Assembly: GCF_003063315.1 (NCBI RefSeq)
Contig: NZ_NERV01000003.1
Location: 124,001-188,000 of the forward strand
Length of the DNA: 64,000 bases
Direction: 5' to 3'
From: Limnohabitans sp. T6-5
GTDB lineage: Bacteria; Pseudomonadota; Gammaproteobacteria; Burkholderiales; Burkholderiaceae_C
Shown here: positions 26,555 through 37,964 of the stretch, piece by piece
Layout: each line of letters begins with the position of its first letter
How positions within the stretch are numbered: position 1 is the stretch's first letter
Translations under genes and position numbers: made by a program
The notes under the pieces: generated by a model
The model's input: the letters and a program-made list of their open reading frames with translations, nothing else
The model's database searches: none
What the model was told of the DNA's origin: nothing

Positions 26555-27825
26555 GGGGCGCTCCGCTGCACGCGCATGCCGTCGACCGTCAAACGGCCCT
26601 GGCGCACCACGCTGCAGGTCGGGCGCTGGCCCAGCCAATAGACCAGTTCTGCCACATCGCCCAAAGGCCAGAGCACGAAGTTGGCTGGGCAGCCGACCGC
26701 GATGCGGCCATGTGTGGCCTGCAAGCCCAGCGCCTGCGCCGCATGGCGGGTTACGCCCGCCAGCACTTCGGGCACCGTCAAACGGAACAAGGTGCAGGCC
26801 ATGTTGAGCATCAACAGCAAACTCAAGGCGGGCGAAGTGCCCGGGTTGTGGTCGGTGGACACCGCCATGGGCACGCCAGCAGCACGCAGTGCAGCAATGG
26901 GCGGCATGTGGGTGTCGCGCAATGTGTAATAGGCGCCGGGCAAGAGCACCGCCACCGTGCCCGCTTGCCGCATGGCGGCGATGCCTTCGGCGCTCAGGTG
27001 TTCGATGTGGTCGCACGACAGCGCGCCGTAACGTGCCGCCAGCGCCGAGCCGCCCATGTCCGACAGCTGCTCGGCATGCAGCTTGACCGGCAAGCCCAGC
27101 GCTTGCGCCGCCTGAAAAACCTGCTCGGTCTGCGCCAGGGTGAAACCGATGGTTTCGCAGAACACGTCCACCGCATCCACCAGGCCTTCGGCCGCCAGCG
27201 CGGGCATCATCTCTTCACACACCAGACGGATGTAGTCGTCGCTGCGCCCGGCGTATTCGGGCGGCAGCGCGTGCGCGCCCAAAAACGTGGTGCGCACCGT
27301 GACGCCAAACACCTCGCCCAAGCGCCGGGCCACGCGCAGCTGTTTGCGCTCGTGCGCCAGGCTCAGCCCATAACCCGATTTGATCTCGATGGCGCAAACG
27401 CCTTCGGCCAGCAAGGCTTGCAATCGGGGCACAGCGGCGTCGAACAATTCTTGTTCGCTGGCCTCGCGTGTGGCCTTGACGCTCGACACAATGCCGCCCC
27501 CGGCACGCGCCACTTCTTCGTAGCTGGCCCCGGCCAGACGCATGGCGAATTCGTTGGCCCGCTGCCCGCCGTACACCAGGTGCGTGTGGCAGTCGACGAG
27601 GCAGGGCGTGACCAAGGCGCCTTGGCCGTTGTGTTGGGGCAGTTGCCGATATGCGTCTGGCAAATCGGCATGTGCGCCCACCCAGGCGATGTCGCCTTGC
27701 GCCACCACGATGGCCGCATCGGGCACGGCTGGTGTACCTGCACCCAAGGCCTCGGGGGCCAGTTGCAAGTGATGCCAAACGCCGTCGGCGCTGGGCCATA
27801 CATCAGGGGACAGTGAAGTGCTCAT
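26551..27825 (-). CDS. hutI: Imidazolonepropionase HutI
   Basis: A 424-residue metal-dependent hydrolase that opens the imidazolone ring of imidazolone-5-propionate to give N-formimidoyl-glutamate. The ATG at 27825 is preferred (2 bp after the hutD stop); a TTG two codons earlier is possible. Landmarks are the N-terminal metal site [18 protein letters not shown], the substrate loop [25 protein letters not shown], the CDHIEHLS strand and the late Asp in [10 protein letters not shown]. It is translationally coupled to hutF through a 4-bp overlap. Confidence 0.95.
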   Translation of the reverse strand: MSTSLSPDVWPSADGVWHHLQLAPEALGAGTPAVPDAAIVVAQGDIAWVGAHADLPDAYRQLPQHNGQGALVTPCLVDCHTHLVYGGQRANEFAMRLAGASYEEVARAGGGIVSSVKATREASEQELFDAAVPRLQALLAEGVCAIEIKSGYGLSLAHERKQLRVARRLGEVFGVTVRTTFLGAHALPPEYAGRSDDYIRLVCEEMMPALAAEGLVDAVDVFCETIGFTLAQTEQVFQAAQALGLPVKLHAEQLSDMGGSALAARYGALSCDHIEHLSAEGIAAMRQAGTVAVLLPGAYYTLRDTHMPPIAALRAAGVPMAVSTDHNPGTSPALSLLLMLNMACTLFRLTVPEVLAGVTRHAAQALGLQATHGRIAVGCPANFVLWPLGDVAELVYWLGQRPTCSVVRQGRLTVDGMRVQRSAP

Positions 27826-27827
27826 GT

Positions 27828-28406
27828 TCAATGAAAGTGAAGTGTCAAGGCCAGCAGCGCCGGGTCATCGCCTTGCGGCTGCAAGCGCCACGCCGGACTG
27901 GCTTCAGACCACCACAGGCCTTGCTGCGGCGCGAGCGTTTGCGCATGGGCACCTTCCAGTTGCCAGTGCCCTTGCACCGCCATGAGCAGGCCCTGCGACG
28001 TGGCAGGCCAGTCGCAAGCACTGCGCAAAACCTGCAGTGAAGCGCTGCACGCGCTGCGCCGGGTCATGACGTTGAAATCGTGGCAGTCGCCCGCCAGCAA
28101 GCGGGCATGGATGGGCGCTTCGCCCGCAAACGCCAACGGGGCCAGCGGCGTGTCCAGCCGGTGATCCACCTCGCCCCCCTCGCTGAGCAAATGCACGCCG
28201 CCGCCGCTCAGCAAAGTGATGATGCGGTCCACACCCGGAAAGGCCGAAAACGGCCCGTCGCTGGCGATGTGCGCAATGCTCACGCGCCAGTCAAAATCGT
28301 TCATGCCTGCACCGGGTGGAAGGCAGACGATTTCGTGTGTGACGCCGCCGCCGTTCTTCCAGGGCATGGCCGGCAAATCCTGAACATCGAATCGGTGCAG
28401 TGTCAT
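27828..28406 (-). CDS. hutD: HutD family protein
   Basis: A 192-residue cupin-fold protein conserved in hut operons. Its exact biochemical role is unsettled in the literature; it has been proposed to set an upper limit on hut expression, possibly by binding formylglutamate. The start at 28406 is chosen from the family start ([23 protein letters not shown]). Other landmarks are [24 protein letters not shown] and the conserved Gly turn GGGVHL. It is 2 bp from hutI and downstream of the amino-acid ABC genes, with a REP pair in between. Confidence 0.88.
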   Translation of the reverse strand: MTLHRFDVQDLPAMPWKNGGGVTHEIVCLPPGAGMNDFDWRVSIAHIASDGPFSAFPGVDRIITLLSGGGVHLLSEGGEVDHRLDTPLAPLAFAGEAPIHARLLAGDCHDFNVMTRRSACSASLQVLRSACDWPATSQGLLMAVQGHWQLEGAHAQTLAPQQGLWWSEASPAWRLQPQGDDPALLALTLHFH

Positions 28407-28452
28407 GGCTTGTAGATCCGGCTTTGTGAAGTAGTCAATGGTCAAAGATGTT

Positions 28453-28528
28453 GTAGGTCGGTGGCTTTAGCCCCGACGTGCAGCCTGCGCCGACGCCATC
28501 CATGTCGGGGCTGAAGCCGCCGACCTAC
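28453..28528. repeat. GTAG-type REP pair inside the hut block
   Basis: A plus element (28453-28477, apical GGCTTTAGCC) and a minus element (28504-28528). They lie in the 184-bp gap between the ABC ATPase and hutD and could attenuate or stabilise the transcript, separating the hutDIFG half from the upstream half. Confidence 0.8.
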
Positions 28529-28590
28529 GAGGTGACAGTGCATTGATTTCAATCGTCATCGCGCCGGATCAAGAGAGGGGTTGGACAAAT

Positions 28591-29367
28591 TCAACGGCGC
28601 GACAAAATCGCCTGCAAAAAGCTGCGGGTGCGCTCTTGCTTGGGCTGGCTGAAGATGGTTTCAGGCGGCCCGGACTCGACGACCATCCCCGCGTCCATCA
28701 CCACCACCAAATCAGCCACCTCTTTGGCAAAGTCCATTTCGTGCGTGACCACCATCATGGTCATGCCTTCGCTGGCCAGAAGTTTCATGACCTGCAGCAC
28801 CTCGCCCACCAGCTCCGGGTCCAGCGCCGAGGTGGGTTCATCAAATAGCATGACACGCGGCTGCATGGCCAGCGCACGGGCAATCGCCACGCGCTGCTTT
28901 TGTCCGCCCGACAAACTCGCAGGCATGGCATCGGCCTTGTGGGCCAAGCCCACTTTGTCGAGCAAGGCCAGGGCCTGAACCTCGGCTTGCGCTCGGCTTT
29001 GTCCGCGCAGCTTGCGGGGTCCCAGGGTGATGTTGTTCAGCACCGTCAGATGCGCAAACAGGTTGAAGGACTGGAAGACCATGCCCACCTCTTCGCGCAA
29101 GGCGTTCAGCTGGGCTTCGGGCAGCATGCGCCCCTGATCCACCAAGGTTTGGCCGCAAATGTCGATCTGTCCGGCTTCGGCTTGCTCCAGTCCGTTGCAG
29201 CAGCGCAGCAAGGTGCTTTTGCCTGAACCGCTGGGGCCAATGACCACAACCACCTGCGAAGGCAGCACGTCCAAGTCAATGCCTTGCAAGACCGGCTGTG
29301 CACCAAAGGACTTGTGCAGGCCACGAATCCGGACGATGGGGTCCCTGTTGTGTGATGACATGTTCAT
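28591..29367 (-). CDS. Amino-acid ABC transporter ATP-binding protein (HisP/GlnQ type)
   Basis: A 258-residue ATPase of a polar amino-acid importer. It has Walker [11 protein letters not shown]-loop FQSFNLF, signature LSGGQKQR, Walker [13 protein letters not shown] and the switch His in VTHEMDF. The start overlaps the permease stop by 4 bp. It works with the permease at 29364 and the binding protein at 30057. Inside the hut block the most likely substrate is histidine or urocanate, which is inference from position. Confidence 0.93.
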   Translation of the reverse strand: MNMSSHNRDPIVRIRGLHKSFGAQPVLQGIDLDVLPSQVVVVIGPSGSGKSTLLRCCNGLEQAEAGQIDICGQTLVDQGRMLPEAQLNALREEVGMVFQSFNLFAHLTVLNNITLGPRKLRGQSRAQAEVQALALLDKVGLAHKADAMPASLSGGQKQRVAIARALAMQPRVMLFDEPTSALDPELVGEVLQVMKLLASEGMTMMVVTHEMDFAKEVADLVVVMDAGMVVESGPPETIFSQPKQERTRSFLQAILSRR

Positions 29368-30032
29368 TGCACCATGCCCCCCACGCGCAAGCGTTGCTCC
29401 ACATGGCGAAGCGCCAGCGTGGTCAAACCCGTCAACACGAAATACATGAGGGCGATGGCCAGATACACCTCCAACGAGCGGTAAGACACGCTGATGATTT
29501 TCTGGCCCTCGTGCATCAGGTCATGGATGGTCAGCAAGGACACCAAAGCCGAGTTCTTGATGAGCGCAATGAACTCGTTGCCCAGCGGCGGAATCATGCG
29601 CACCACCGCCTGCGGCAAGATCACGTTCAGCATGGCTTGGCGCGACGACAAACCAATCGAGCGCGCCGCTTCCATCTGGCCCCGGTCAATCGACTGGATC
29701 GCGCCACGCACAATCTCCGACACATAAGCGCCCGAGTAAATGCCCAGCCCCAGCACGCCGCACAAAAAGGCCGGCAGCATGATGCCAAATTGCGGCAAGC
29801 CAAAAAACAAAATGAACAGCTGCACCAGCAAGGGCGTGCCACGGATGACGGCCAGGTAGGCGGTGCACAGGCTGTAGAGGATGCGGCGCTCGGGGTGCAA
29901 TCGGCCGATGCCAATGAGCAAACCGAGCACGCAACCCAACAGCAAGGACACGCTGGTGACTTGCACCGTCACCAGCGCGCCTTGCAGCAGTTGCGGCCAG
30001 CCTGCCCAGACCGGAGAAAAATCAAGATCCAT
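29364..30032 (-). CDS. Amino-acid ABC transporter permease (HisM/GlnP type)
   Basis: A 222-residue inner-membrane permease with about five helices and the EAA-type loop [22 protein letters not shown], which docks to the ATPase. [19 protein letters not shown] is the family hallmark. Only one permease gene is present, so it probably forms a homodimer, unlike HisQM. It lies 24 bp after the binding-protein gene and overlaps the ATPase. Confidence 0.93.
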   Translation of the reverse strand: MDLDFSPVWAGWPQLLQGALVTVQVTSVSLLLGCVLGLLIGIGRLHPERRILYSLCTAYLAVIRGTPLLVQLFILFFGLPQFGIMLPAFLCGVLGLGIYSGAYVSEIVRGAIQSIDRGQMEAARSIGLSSRQAMLNVILPQAVVRMIPPLGNEFIALIKNSALVSLLTIHDLMHEGQKIISVSYRSLEVYLAIALMYFVLTGLTTLALRHVEQRLRVGGMVQ

Positions 30033-30056
30033 GGGGTACTGCTGAGGCCAGTGTTT

Positions 30057-30797
30057 TTATTTGTTGCTGAACCATTTTTTGACGATGGCCGCATAGGTGC
30101 CATCGGCCTTGAGCTTGGCAATGGACGCATTGACCGCTTTGGTCAGCTCGGGCGTGTCTTTGCGCAAGGCCATGCCGTATTCCTCGGTGGTCAGCTGCTC
30201 ATCGAGCACGCGCAACCCCCCCCGGGTGCGCACGTACTGGAAGGCGGCAGGCTTGCCGGTCACGGCCGCATCGGCACGGCCGATGTCCACCAGGTTGAAC
30301 ATCTCTTGGTTCTTTTCCACTTCAACGCGTTGCACTTTGGGGAATTTTTCAGCCAGGTAGCTCACCGACTTGGTGCCCACCTGCACACTCACCTTTTTGC
30401 CGTCCAGATCGGTCAGCTTCTTGATGGCCGCGTTGTTGTCCTTGACCATGGCCACCAGACCACCTGCGTAGTAGGGCTCGGTGAAGTCCACCACCTTTTT
30501 GCGCTCGTCGGTGATGTAGATGGCCGAGACGGCCATGTCAAAACGCTTGGACATCAAACCGGGAATCAGGCCCTTGAAGTCGATGTCAATCCACTCGATC
30601 TGTTTGCCCATGGTTTTGGCAATGGCTTCCATCAGCTCGATGTCAAAGCCCGTGCGCTTGCCGTTGTCCACGAACTCCATGGGCGGGAAGGTGGCATCGG
30701 TGCCCACGCGCAAGATGTTGTCTTGGGCGTGGCCCACGCTGGCACCCAAGGTGGCCAGGGTCAAAGCGGCAGAAATGAAATGGCGGCGCAGTGTCAT
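30057..30797 (-). CDS. Amino-acid ABC transporter periplasmic binding protein
   Basis: A 246-residue SBP_bac_3-type protein with a Sec signal peptide (residues 1-24, cleaved after VGHA). Mature features are LRVGTDATFPPMEFVDNG, GFDIELMEAIAKTMGK, DMAVSAIYITDERKKVVDFT and VQVGTKSVSYLAEKFP. It is the first gene of the amino-acid importer set, 76 bp downstream of hutU. Histidine is the expected ligand from context, but the binding pocket cannot be read for specificity. Confidence 0.92.
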   Translation of the reverse strand: MTLRRHFISAALTLATLGASVGHAQDNILRVGTDATFPPMEFVDNGKRTGFDIELMEAIAKTMGKQIEWIDIDFKGLIPGLMSKRFDMAVSAIYITDERKKVVDFTEPYYAGGLVAMVKDNNAAIKKLTDLDGKKVSVQVGTKSVSYLAEKFPKVQRVEVEKNQEMFNLVDIGRADAAVTGKPAAFQYVRTRGGLRVLDEQLTTEEYGMALRKDTPELTKAVNASIAKLKADGTYAAIVKKWFSNK

Positions 30798-30873
30798 GCA
30801 AAAGTCTCCAGAAGGTTGAAGGGGTCAGGATAGGTCAATGCACAGAGGGCGTCATCGGGGAATTCACCCGGGC

Positions 30874-32571
30874 TCACTTGATCATGGGCAGCTTCAGCCC
30901 CTGCTTTTTGGCGGTGGCCACAGCCAGCTCGTACCCAGCATCGGCGTGGCGCATCACGCCCGAGGCGCTGTCGTTGACCAGCACACGCGCCAGGCGCTCG
31001 GCCGCCGCGTCTGTGCCGTCGGCCACGATGACCATGCCCGCGTGCTGCGAATAGCCCATGCCCACGCCACCGCCGTGGTGCAGACTGACCCAGCTGGCGC
31101 CGCCTGCGGTGTTGAGCAGGGCATTCAGCAGCGGCCAGTCGCTCACGGCGTCGGTGCCGTCTTTCATGGCTTCGGTCTCGCGGTTCGGGCTGGCCACCGA
31201 GCCGGTGTCCAAGTGGTCGCGCCCGATCACGATGGGGGCTTTGAGTTCGCCTGTACGCACCATCTCGTTGAAGGCCAGACCGGCCAGGTGCCGCTCACCC
31301 AGGCCCAGCCAGCAAATGCGTGCAGGCAGGCCCTGAAAGCTGATGCGTTCACGCGCCATGTCGAGCCAGCGGTGGGTGTGCGTGTTGTTCGGGAACAGTT
31401 CCTTGATCTTGGCGTCGGTTTTGTAGATGTCTTCGGGGTCACCCGACAAAGCCACCCAGCGGAACGGGCCCTTGCCTTCGCAGAACATGGGGCGGATGTA
31501 GGCGGGCACAAAGCCAGGGAAATCAAAGGCGTTGCTCACGCCATGGTCAAACGCGACCTGGCGGATGTTGTTGCCGTAATCCACCGTGGGAACGCCCATG
31601 GCCTGGAAGTCCAGCATGGCCTGCACCTGGGTGGCGCAGCCTTGTGCGGCTTCGGCCTTCAGCCGGGCGTGCTGTGCGGGGTCGTGTTGGGCGGCTTTCC
31701 ACTGCGCCACGGTCCAGCCCGGGGGCAGGTAGCCGTTGATCAGGTCGTGCGCCGAAGTTTGGTCGGTCACCAAATCGGGGCGCATGCCGCCGGCCTTCGC
31801 CCGACGCACCAGCTCGGGCAGGATGTCTGCCGCGTTGCCCAGCAGGGCAATCGAGATCGCCTCTTTGGCGGCAGTGTGCTGCGCGATCAAGGCCAGGGCC
31901 TCGTCCAAGTCTTTGGCCTGCTTGTCCACATAGCGCGTGCGCAAACGGAAGTCGATGCTGCTTTGCTGGCATTCAATGTTGAGCGAACAAGCACCGGCCA
32001 GCGTGGCGGCCAAGGGCTGTGCACCGCCCATGCCGCCCAGACCGGCCGTCAAAATCCAGCGGCCTGTCCAGCTGTTGTTGTAGTGCTGGCGACCCGCTTC
32101 CACAAAGGTCTCGAAGGTGCCTTGCACGATGCCTTGGGTGCCGATGTAAATCCATGAACCTGCGGTCATCTGCCCGTACATGAACAGGCCCTTGCGGTCG
32201 AGTTCGTTGAAGTGTTCCCAATTGGCCCATTTGGGCACGAGATTGGAGTTGGCGATCAGCACACGCGGCGCGTTGGCGTGCGTCTTGAAGACGCCCACCG
32301 GTTTGCCCGATTGAATGAGCAAGGACTCGTCTTCGTTCAGGTCTTTGAGCGAAGCCAGGATCTGGTCAAAACAGGCCCAGTCGCGGGCGGCGCGGCCAAT
32401 GCCGCCGTACACCACCAGGCTTTGCGGGTTCTCGGCCACTTCGGCGTCCAGGTTGTTCTGGATCATGCGGTAAGCGGCTTCGGTGACCCAATTCTTGCAA
32501 GTGAGCGTGCTGCCACGCGGCGCACGCACCACGCGGGTCGGGTCGAGGCGAGGGTCGATGGAGGGGGTCAT
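30874..32571 (-). CDS. hutU: Urocanate hydratase HutU
   Basis: A 565-residue urocanase that adds water to urocanate to give imidazolonepropionate, with tightly bound NAD+ as electrophile. Landmarks are [51 protein letters not shown], the NAD-region [14 protein letters not shown], the conserved [19 protein letters not shown] (with its Cys) and [15 protein letters not shown]. The length is typical. It is the second catabolic gene after hutH (42-bp gap). Confidence 0.97.
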   Translation of the reverse strand: MTPSIDPRLDPTRVVRAPRGSTLTCKNWVTEAAYRMIQNNLDAEVAENPQSLVVYGGIGRAARDWACFDQILASLKDLNEDESLLIQSGKPVGVFKTHANAPRVLIANSNLVPKWANWEHFNELDRKGLFMYGQMTAGSWIYIGTQGIVQGTFETFVEAGRQHYNNSWTGRWILTAGLGGMGGAQPLAATLAGACSLNIECQQSSIDFRLRTRYVDKQAKDLDEALALIAQHTAAKEAISIALLGNAADILPELVRRAKAGGMRPDLVTDQTSAHDLINGYLPPGWTVAQWKAAQHDPAQHARLKAEAAQGCATQVQAMLDFQAMGVPTVDYGNNIRQVAFDHGVSNAFDFPGFVPAYIRPMFCEGKGPFRWVALSGDPEDIYKTDAKIKELFPNNTHTHRWLDMARERISFQGLPARICWLGLGERHLAGLAFNEMVRTGELKAPIVIGRDHLDTGSVASPNRETEAMKDGTDAVSDWPLLNALLNTAGGASWVSLHHGGGVGMGYSQHAGMVIVADGTDAAAERLARVLVNDSASGVMRHADAGYELAVATAKKQGLKLPMIK

Positions 32572-32613
32572 GGGGTCTCCTTGAGGGTGAGCAAATGGCT
32601 ATGTAAAAGTTGT

Positions 32614-34152
<1,539 letters not shown>

Positions 34153-34206
34153 GTTCAATGTCCGTTCATTCAATCAGAGCTTGCTTCCTCAGTGCGCATG
34201 CAAGCT

Positions 34207-35001
34207 TCAGGTGGATAAAGGATTACCGCTGGCGCTGTAGCGGCTGCCCAGCCGATATCGGCTGGCTGGGTGCAGGCAACGCACCAGGGTCACGGGAACA
34301 CTTTGGGTCCATGTGCGCCGCGTCAGCAACAAGCAGGGCTCACCGGCATCCATTTGCAGGCGCATGGCTTGTTCCTGAGTGGGCAAAACGGCATCGACCA
34401 CATGTTCAATTTCATCAAACGGCACAGTGCGCACCAAAAATTCAGAGGGCTGCTGCAAGCTGAAGTCTTGCTGCGCAAAATCGGGCACCACTTGCGGGTT
34501 CACAAAGCGGTCTTCCAGTTGAATGGGCACCCCGTCTTCAAAGTGCACGCACACCGAATGGAACACCGATGCACCGGTGCGCACTTGCAGTGCAGAGGCC
34601 ACTTCGAGGGTGGCCGCAACACGCTCGACCACCAGCATTTCACACGCGTAATCGTGTCCTCGTTGGCGGATTTCGCTGGCCAAGTTGACGATATGGAGCA
34701 AGGTGGACTGAGGTTTGAGTTCAGCCACAAAACTGCCCACCCCGGGCACGCGCACGACGCGCCCTTGCGCCACCAATTCACGCAAGGCGCGGTTGACCGT
34801 CATGCGCGAAATGCCAAATTGCGCCACCAGTTCGTGTTCTGACGGCAAGCGGTCACCTGCGCGCCAAGAGCCATCTTGGATCTTGCGGGTGATGTGATCC
34901 TTGACTTGTTGGAACAAGGCCACGGGCTCGCCCTTCACTTGCCTGGTCGGCAGAGCCGGACGGCCTTGTTTGGATGCGAGGGGCGGGGCAAAAGGTGTCA
35001 T
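34207..35001 (-). CDS. hutC: Histidine utilization repressor HutC (GntR family)
   Basis: A 264-residue repressor. The GntR winged helix covers about residues 25-90 (ALFQQVKDHITRKIQDGSW, then LPSEHELVAQFGISRMTVNRALREL), and the UTRA ligand domain covers about 110-255 (VFHSVCVHFEDGVPIQLEDRFVNPQ). HutC proteins are known to release DNA on binding urocanate. The start at 35001 gives MTPFAPPL and avoids overlap with the ABC gene upstream. Likely targets are the TTGTATAGACA-type sites at 37702 and 37832. Confidence 0.93.
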   Translation of the reverse strand: MTPFAPPLASKQGRPALPTRQVKGEPVALFQQVKDHITRKIQDGSWRAGDRLPSEHELVAQFGISRMTVNRALRELVAQGRVVRVPGVGSFVAELKPQSTLLHIVNLASEIRQRGHDYACEMLVVERVAATLEVASALQVRTGASVFHSVCVHFEDGVPIQLEDRFVNPQVVPDFAQQDFSLQQPSEFLVRTVPFDEIEHVVDAVLPTQEQAMRLQMDAGEPCLLLTRRTWTQSVPVTLVRCLHPASRYRLGSRYSASGNPLST

Positions 35002-35032
35002 GGGCCAGGCTAAAAAATTCGGGGGGAGGCGT

Positions 35033-35815
35033 TCAGTGCGCGTCGGCCGCCATGGCTTCGGCACGGATTTCTTCGGTCAGTTGCGCCTTCAAGGCCATGA
35101 ACTCGGGTGAGGTCTTGATCGTGTAATGCCGAGGGTGCGGAAAATTCACCGCCAGCTCGGTCTTGATGCGACCGGGCCGGGCGCTGAAAACCGCCACACG
35201 GTTGGCCATGAAAATCGCCTCGTCGATGTCGTGCGTGACAAAGAGCACGGTTTTTTGCGCCGACTCCCAAATGCCCAAGAGCAGCTCTTGCATCAACACA
35301 CGGGTCTGGTTGTCCAAAGCGCCAAAGGGCTCGTCGAGCAACAAAATTTTGGGGTCGTTGGCCAACGCGCGCGCAATGGCCGTGCGCTGTTGCATGCCGC
35401 CCGACAACTGTTTGGGAAAGTGTTGTTCAAAGCCCCGCAGGCCCACTTTGGCGATGAAGTAATCGGCCCGTTCTTTTTGCGCGTGCTCGGGCATGCCGCG
35501 CTCGCGCAAGCCAAAGCGGATGTTTTGCTCAATGGTCAGCCACGGAAACAGCGTGTAGCTCTGGAACACCATGCCTCGGTCGGCGCCCGGGCCTTGCACC
35601 GGTGCGCCGTCCAGCAGCACCTGGCCGGTGGTGGGCTGGTCCAGCCCCGCCACGATGCGCAGCAAGGTGGATTTGCCGCAACCCGAGGGGCCGAGGATGG
35701 TGACGAAATCGTTTTCGCGCACCTCAAAATCCACCGGCATCAGCGCCTGGGTTTTTTGACCTTTGGGCGAGGTGAAGACGCGCGAGACGCCTTGGATCGA
35801 CAGTTGGCTGCTCAC
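35033..35815 (-). CDS. NitT/TauT-type ABC transporter ATP-binding protein
   Basis: A 260-residue ATPase of the nitrate/sulfonate/taurine importer group. It has Walker A GPSGCGKST, Q-loop FQSYTLFPW, signature LSGGMQQR, Walker B ILLLDEPFGALD and switch His in VTHDIDEA. Its start overlaps the end of the permease gene by 4 bp. It is the third gene of the block upstream of hutC. Confidence 0.93.
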   Translation of the reverse strand: MSSQLSIQGVSRVFTSPKGQKTQALMPVDFEVRENDFVTILGPSGCGKSTLLRIVAGLDQPTTGQVLLDGAPVQGPGADRGMVFQSYTLFPWLTIEQNIRFGLRERGMPEHAQKERADYFIAKVGLRGFEQHFPKQLSGGMQQRTAIARALANDPKILLLDEPFGALDNQTRVLMQELLLGIWESAQKTVLFVTHDIDEAIFMANRVAVFSARPGRIKTELAVNFPHPRHYTIKTSPEFMALKAQLTEEIRAEAMAADAH

Positions 35816-36651
35816 AATGAACTCCAGGCAAACAGGCGGCGGTTGAGCGCCTTGAAAGCAAAGTCAGACACCAGGCCGATCAGGCCGATGACGATGATGC
35901 CGAAGATGATTTGCCCGGTGTTGAGCAGCGCCTGGCTGTCGGTGATCATGTGGCCAATGCCCGAGGAAGAACCGATGAGCTCGGCCACGATCACATAGGT
36001 CCATGCCCAGCCCAAAACCAGTCGCAGGATTTCGGCAATCTCGGGCGCGGCGCCCGGAATCAACACCCGCTTGACGATGCCCGACGGCGTGGCGCCCAGG
36101 GTGTAAGCGGCTTCGACCAGGTCACGCCGCGCTGCGCCCACGCACACGGCCACCATCAACACGATCTGAAAGACCGAACCGATGAAGATCACCAGCACCT
36201 TTTGCAACTCGCCAATGCCGGCCCACAAAATCAGCAGGGGAATGAAGGCCGAGGCGGGCAAATAGCGGCAAAACGACACGAACGGTTCCAGGAAGGCCTC
36301 GATCCCTTTGTGCGCGCCCATGGCGATGCCCAAGGGCACCGCCAGCAAGGCGGCCAATACAAAACCGGCCAGCACACGCCAGATGGTCATGGCGATGTCA
36401 TGGCTGAAATTGAACTCGGTGAACAAGAGGATGGCCTCTTGCGCCATGGTCACCGGGCTGGCCAGAAAAGTGGGCGAGACATAGCCACCCAGCGTGAAAA
36501 ACGACCAGACGGCAAAGAACACGATGAAAAAACCGATGCCCAGCAACCACTGTGACTGCGTGCGCACCGGCTCCAGTGGAGCCAGTGCACGGCGGCGCGT
36601 CGGCACAGCGCTCGGAGGGGCCGAAGTCGGATGTGCGACGCTCATTTTCAT
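35812..36651 (-). CDS. NitT/TauT-type ABC transporter permease
   Basis: A 279-residue permease of the SsuC/TauC group with about six helices and the coupling loop EAAYTLGATPSGIVKRVLIP. RYLPASAFIPLLILWAGIGE is the family stretch. The N-terminal about 30 residues are a cytoplasmic Pro/Ala-rich leader. It overlaps both neighbours by 4 bp, so the three transporter genes are translationally coupled. Confidence 0.93.
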   Translation of the reverse strand: MKMSVAHPTSAPPSAVPTRRRALAPLEPVRTQSQWLLGIGFFIVFFAVWSFFTLGGYVSPTFLASPVTMAQEAILLFTEFNFSHDIAMTIWRVLAGFVLAALLAVPLGIAMGAHKGIEAFLEPFVSFCRYLPASAFIPLLILWAGIGELQKVLVIFIGSVFQIVLMVAVCVGAARRDLVEAAYTLGATPSGIVKRVLIPGAAPEIAEILRLVLGWAWTYVIVAELIGSSSGIGHMITDSQALLNTGQIIFGIIVIGLIGLVSDFAFKALNRRLFAWSSL

Positions 36652-37613
36652 TTGATGAAGTTGTTGCTGTACATCACCGAGAAGTCGGTCGGGGCTTTGC
36701 GGATCACCCCCGCTTCGAGCAAGATCGCTGCCGAGTCTTTCATGAAGGCTTGCAATTCACCCGCAAAGAACTTCTGGTTGGCGGCCTTGTCTTGCCAGCG
36801 CAAATAGGCCGATGACTTGGCAAAGGCCTCGCCGGTTTGTTTGACGGCTGCGCCCATGATCTCGTTGGACTTGGCCGGATCGGCCTTGATCATCTCCAGC
36901 GCATCGAAATACGCATTGGCCAGGCCCTGTGCGGCCTTGGGGTTGGCCTTGAGCCAGTCGGGCGAGCAGCCCACGGTGTCCATGACCATGGGGTAGTCGA
37001 GCGTGGTGGCCAAAATCTTGCCGGCTTGCGGGTTGGCGCGCACGGTGGACAGGTAGGGCTCATACGTCATGGCCGCGTCGTTTTGACCGGCCACGAAGGA
37101 CTGGGCAGCCGCCTGAGGCGACAAGGTGGTCAGCTTCACGTCCTTCAAGCTCATGCCGTTCTTGCTGAGCATCCAGGCCAGGCCAAAGAATGGCGCGGTG
37201 CCGGGGGCGTCGACGCCGATGGTTTTACCCTTGAGGTCGGCAAAATTGTTGACGTTGCCGCGCACCGCAATGCCGTCGGCGCCATAGGACTTGTCCATCT
37301 GGAAAATCTGCACGATGGGCACGCCATTGGTGTTCCAGGCCACATGGGTTTCCACCGTGGTGGCGGCGCACTGCACCGCATTGGAGGCCAGGGCCAGGTG
37401 CCGGTCCTTTTGCGGGATCATTTTCAGATCCACTTCGAGCCCATGCTTTTTGAACAAACCGGCCTTGTCGGCCAGCGTGAGCGGGGCAAAGCCGGTCCAG
37501 CCGGACATGCCCAGTGCGAGCTTGACCTCTTGGGCCTGAGATGGAATGGCCAAAGTGGCAGTGACCGCACCCGCGAGGATCAGCGAGGCGAATGGGATGT
37601 TGGATTTGCGCAT
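36648..37613 (-). CDS. NitT/TauT-type ABC transporter substrate-binding protein
   Basis: A 321-residue periplasmic protein with a signal peptide (cleaved about after IPSQA, residue 27). The NMT1/SsuA-like fold is recognised from LALGMSGWTGFAPLTLADKA, KKHGLEVDLKMIPQKD, GKTIGVDAPGTAPFFGLAWM and NDAAMTYEPYLSTV. It is the first gene of the minus-strand hut block and lies directly behind the two operator-like sites. The ligand is unknown; the neighbourhood suggests an imidazole compound such as urocanate. Confidence 0.92.
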   Translation of the reverse strand: MRKSNIPFASLILAGAVTATLAIPSQAQEVKLALGMSGWTGFAPLTLADKAGLFKKHGLEVDLKMIPQKDRHLALASNAVQCAATTVETHVAWNTNGVPIVQIFQMDKSYGADGIAVRGNVNNFADLKGKTIGVDAPGTAPFFGLAWMLSKNGMSLKDVKLTTLSPQAAAQSFVAGQNDAAMTYEPYLSTVRANPQAGKILATTLDYPMVMDTVGCSPDWLKANPKAAQGLANAYFDALEMIKADPAKSNEIMGAAVKQTGEAFAKSSAYLRWQDKAANQKFFAGELQAFMKDSAAILLEAGVIRKAPTDFSVMYSNNFIK

Positions 37614-37701
37614 GAAGAAACTCCTTGTGTTGATCGACCTCGCAGGGCTTGAACACCCCGGGCCGGATACCGAAGACTCAGGAAAAAGCCATCACTCGCA
37701 C

Positions 37702-37712
37702 TTGTATAGACA
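37702..37712. promoter_or_regulatory. HutC-like operator copy 1
   Basis: TTGTATAGACA, the reverse complement of the core of copy 2. It is close to the published HutC pattern TGTA-N2-TACA with one mismatch. It lies 89 bp upstream of the first transporter gene, which fits a promoter-proximal repressor site. Confidence 0.55.
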
Positions 37713-37831
37713 GGATGGATTGTTCGAAGAAACCGTTCAGGTTGACGAAAGGGTGTTTTCGCTGACCTGCACCAGCATCGACCATCATGCAATCAGTCTT
37801 TTTGAGCGACATCAGGAGATGCACCATCTTG

Positions 37832-37843
37832 TTGTCTATACAA
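37832..37843. promoter_or_regulatory. HutC-like operator copy 2
   Basis: TTGTCTATACAA, the same sequence as copy 1 on the opposite strand, about 130 bp away. The arrangement would allow looping by a dimeric GntR repressor. The rest of the 351-bp spacer (37614-37964) shows no credible gene. Confidence 0.55.
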
Positions 37844-37964
37844 ATAAGTGCTAGCGAAGACGATGGAGCGCAGCAGGAACTGTGCCAAGTCGTTGAGGCA
37901 CGCTACAAAGAGGGGAGATGGGCAGCCCCCGTGAGGGCTGCGACGGCCAAGCGGCCAGACTGAA

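Noticed and set aside
37546..37854. A 102-codon plus-strand ORF over the start of the NitT/TauT binding protein and the operator spacer
   Set aside because: It overlaps the signal-peptide codons antisense, has no ribosome site and no family, and covers the operator-like sites.
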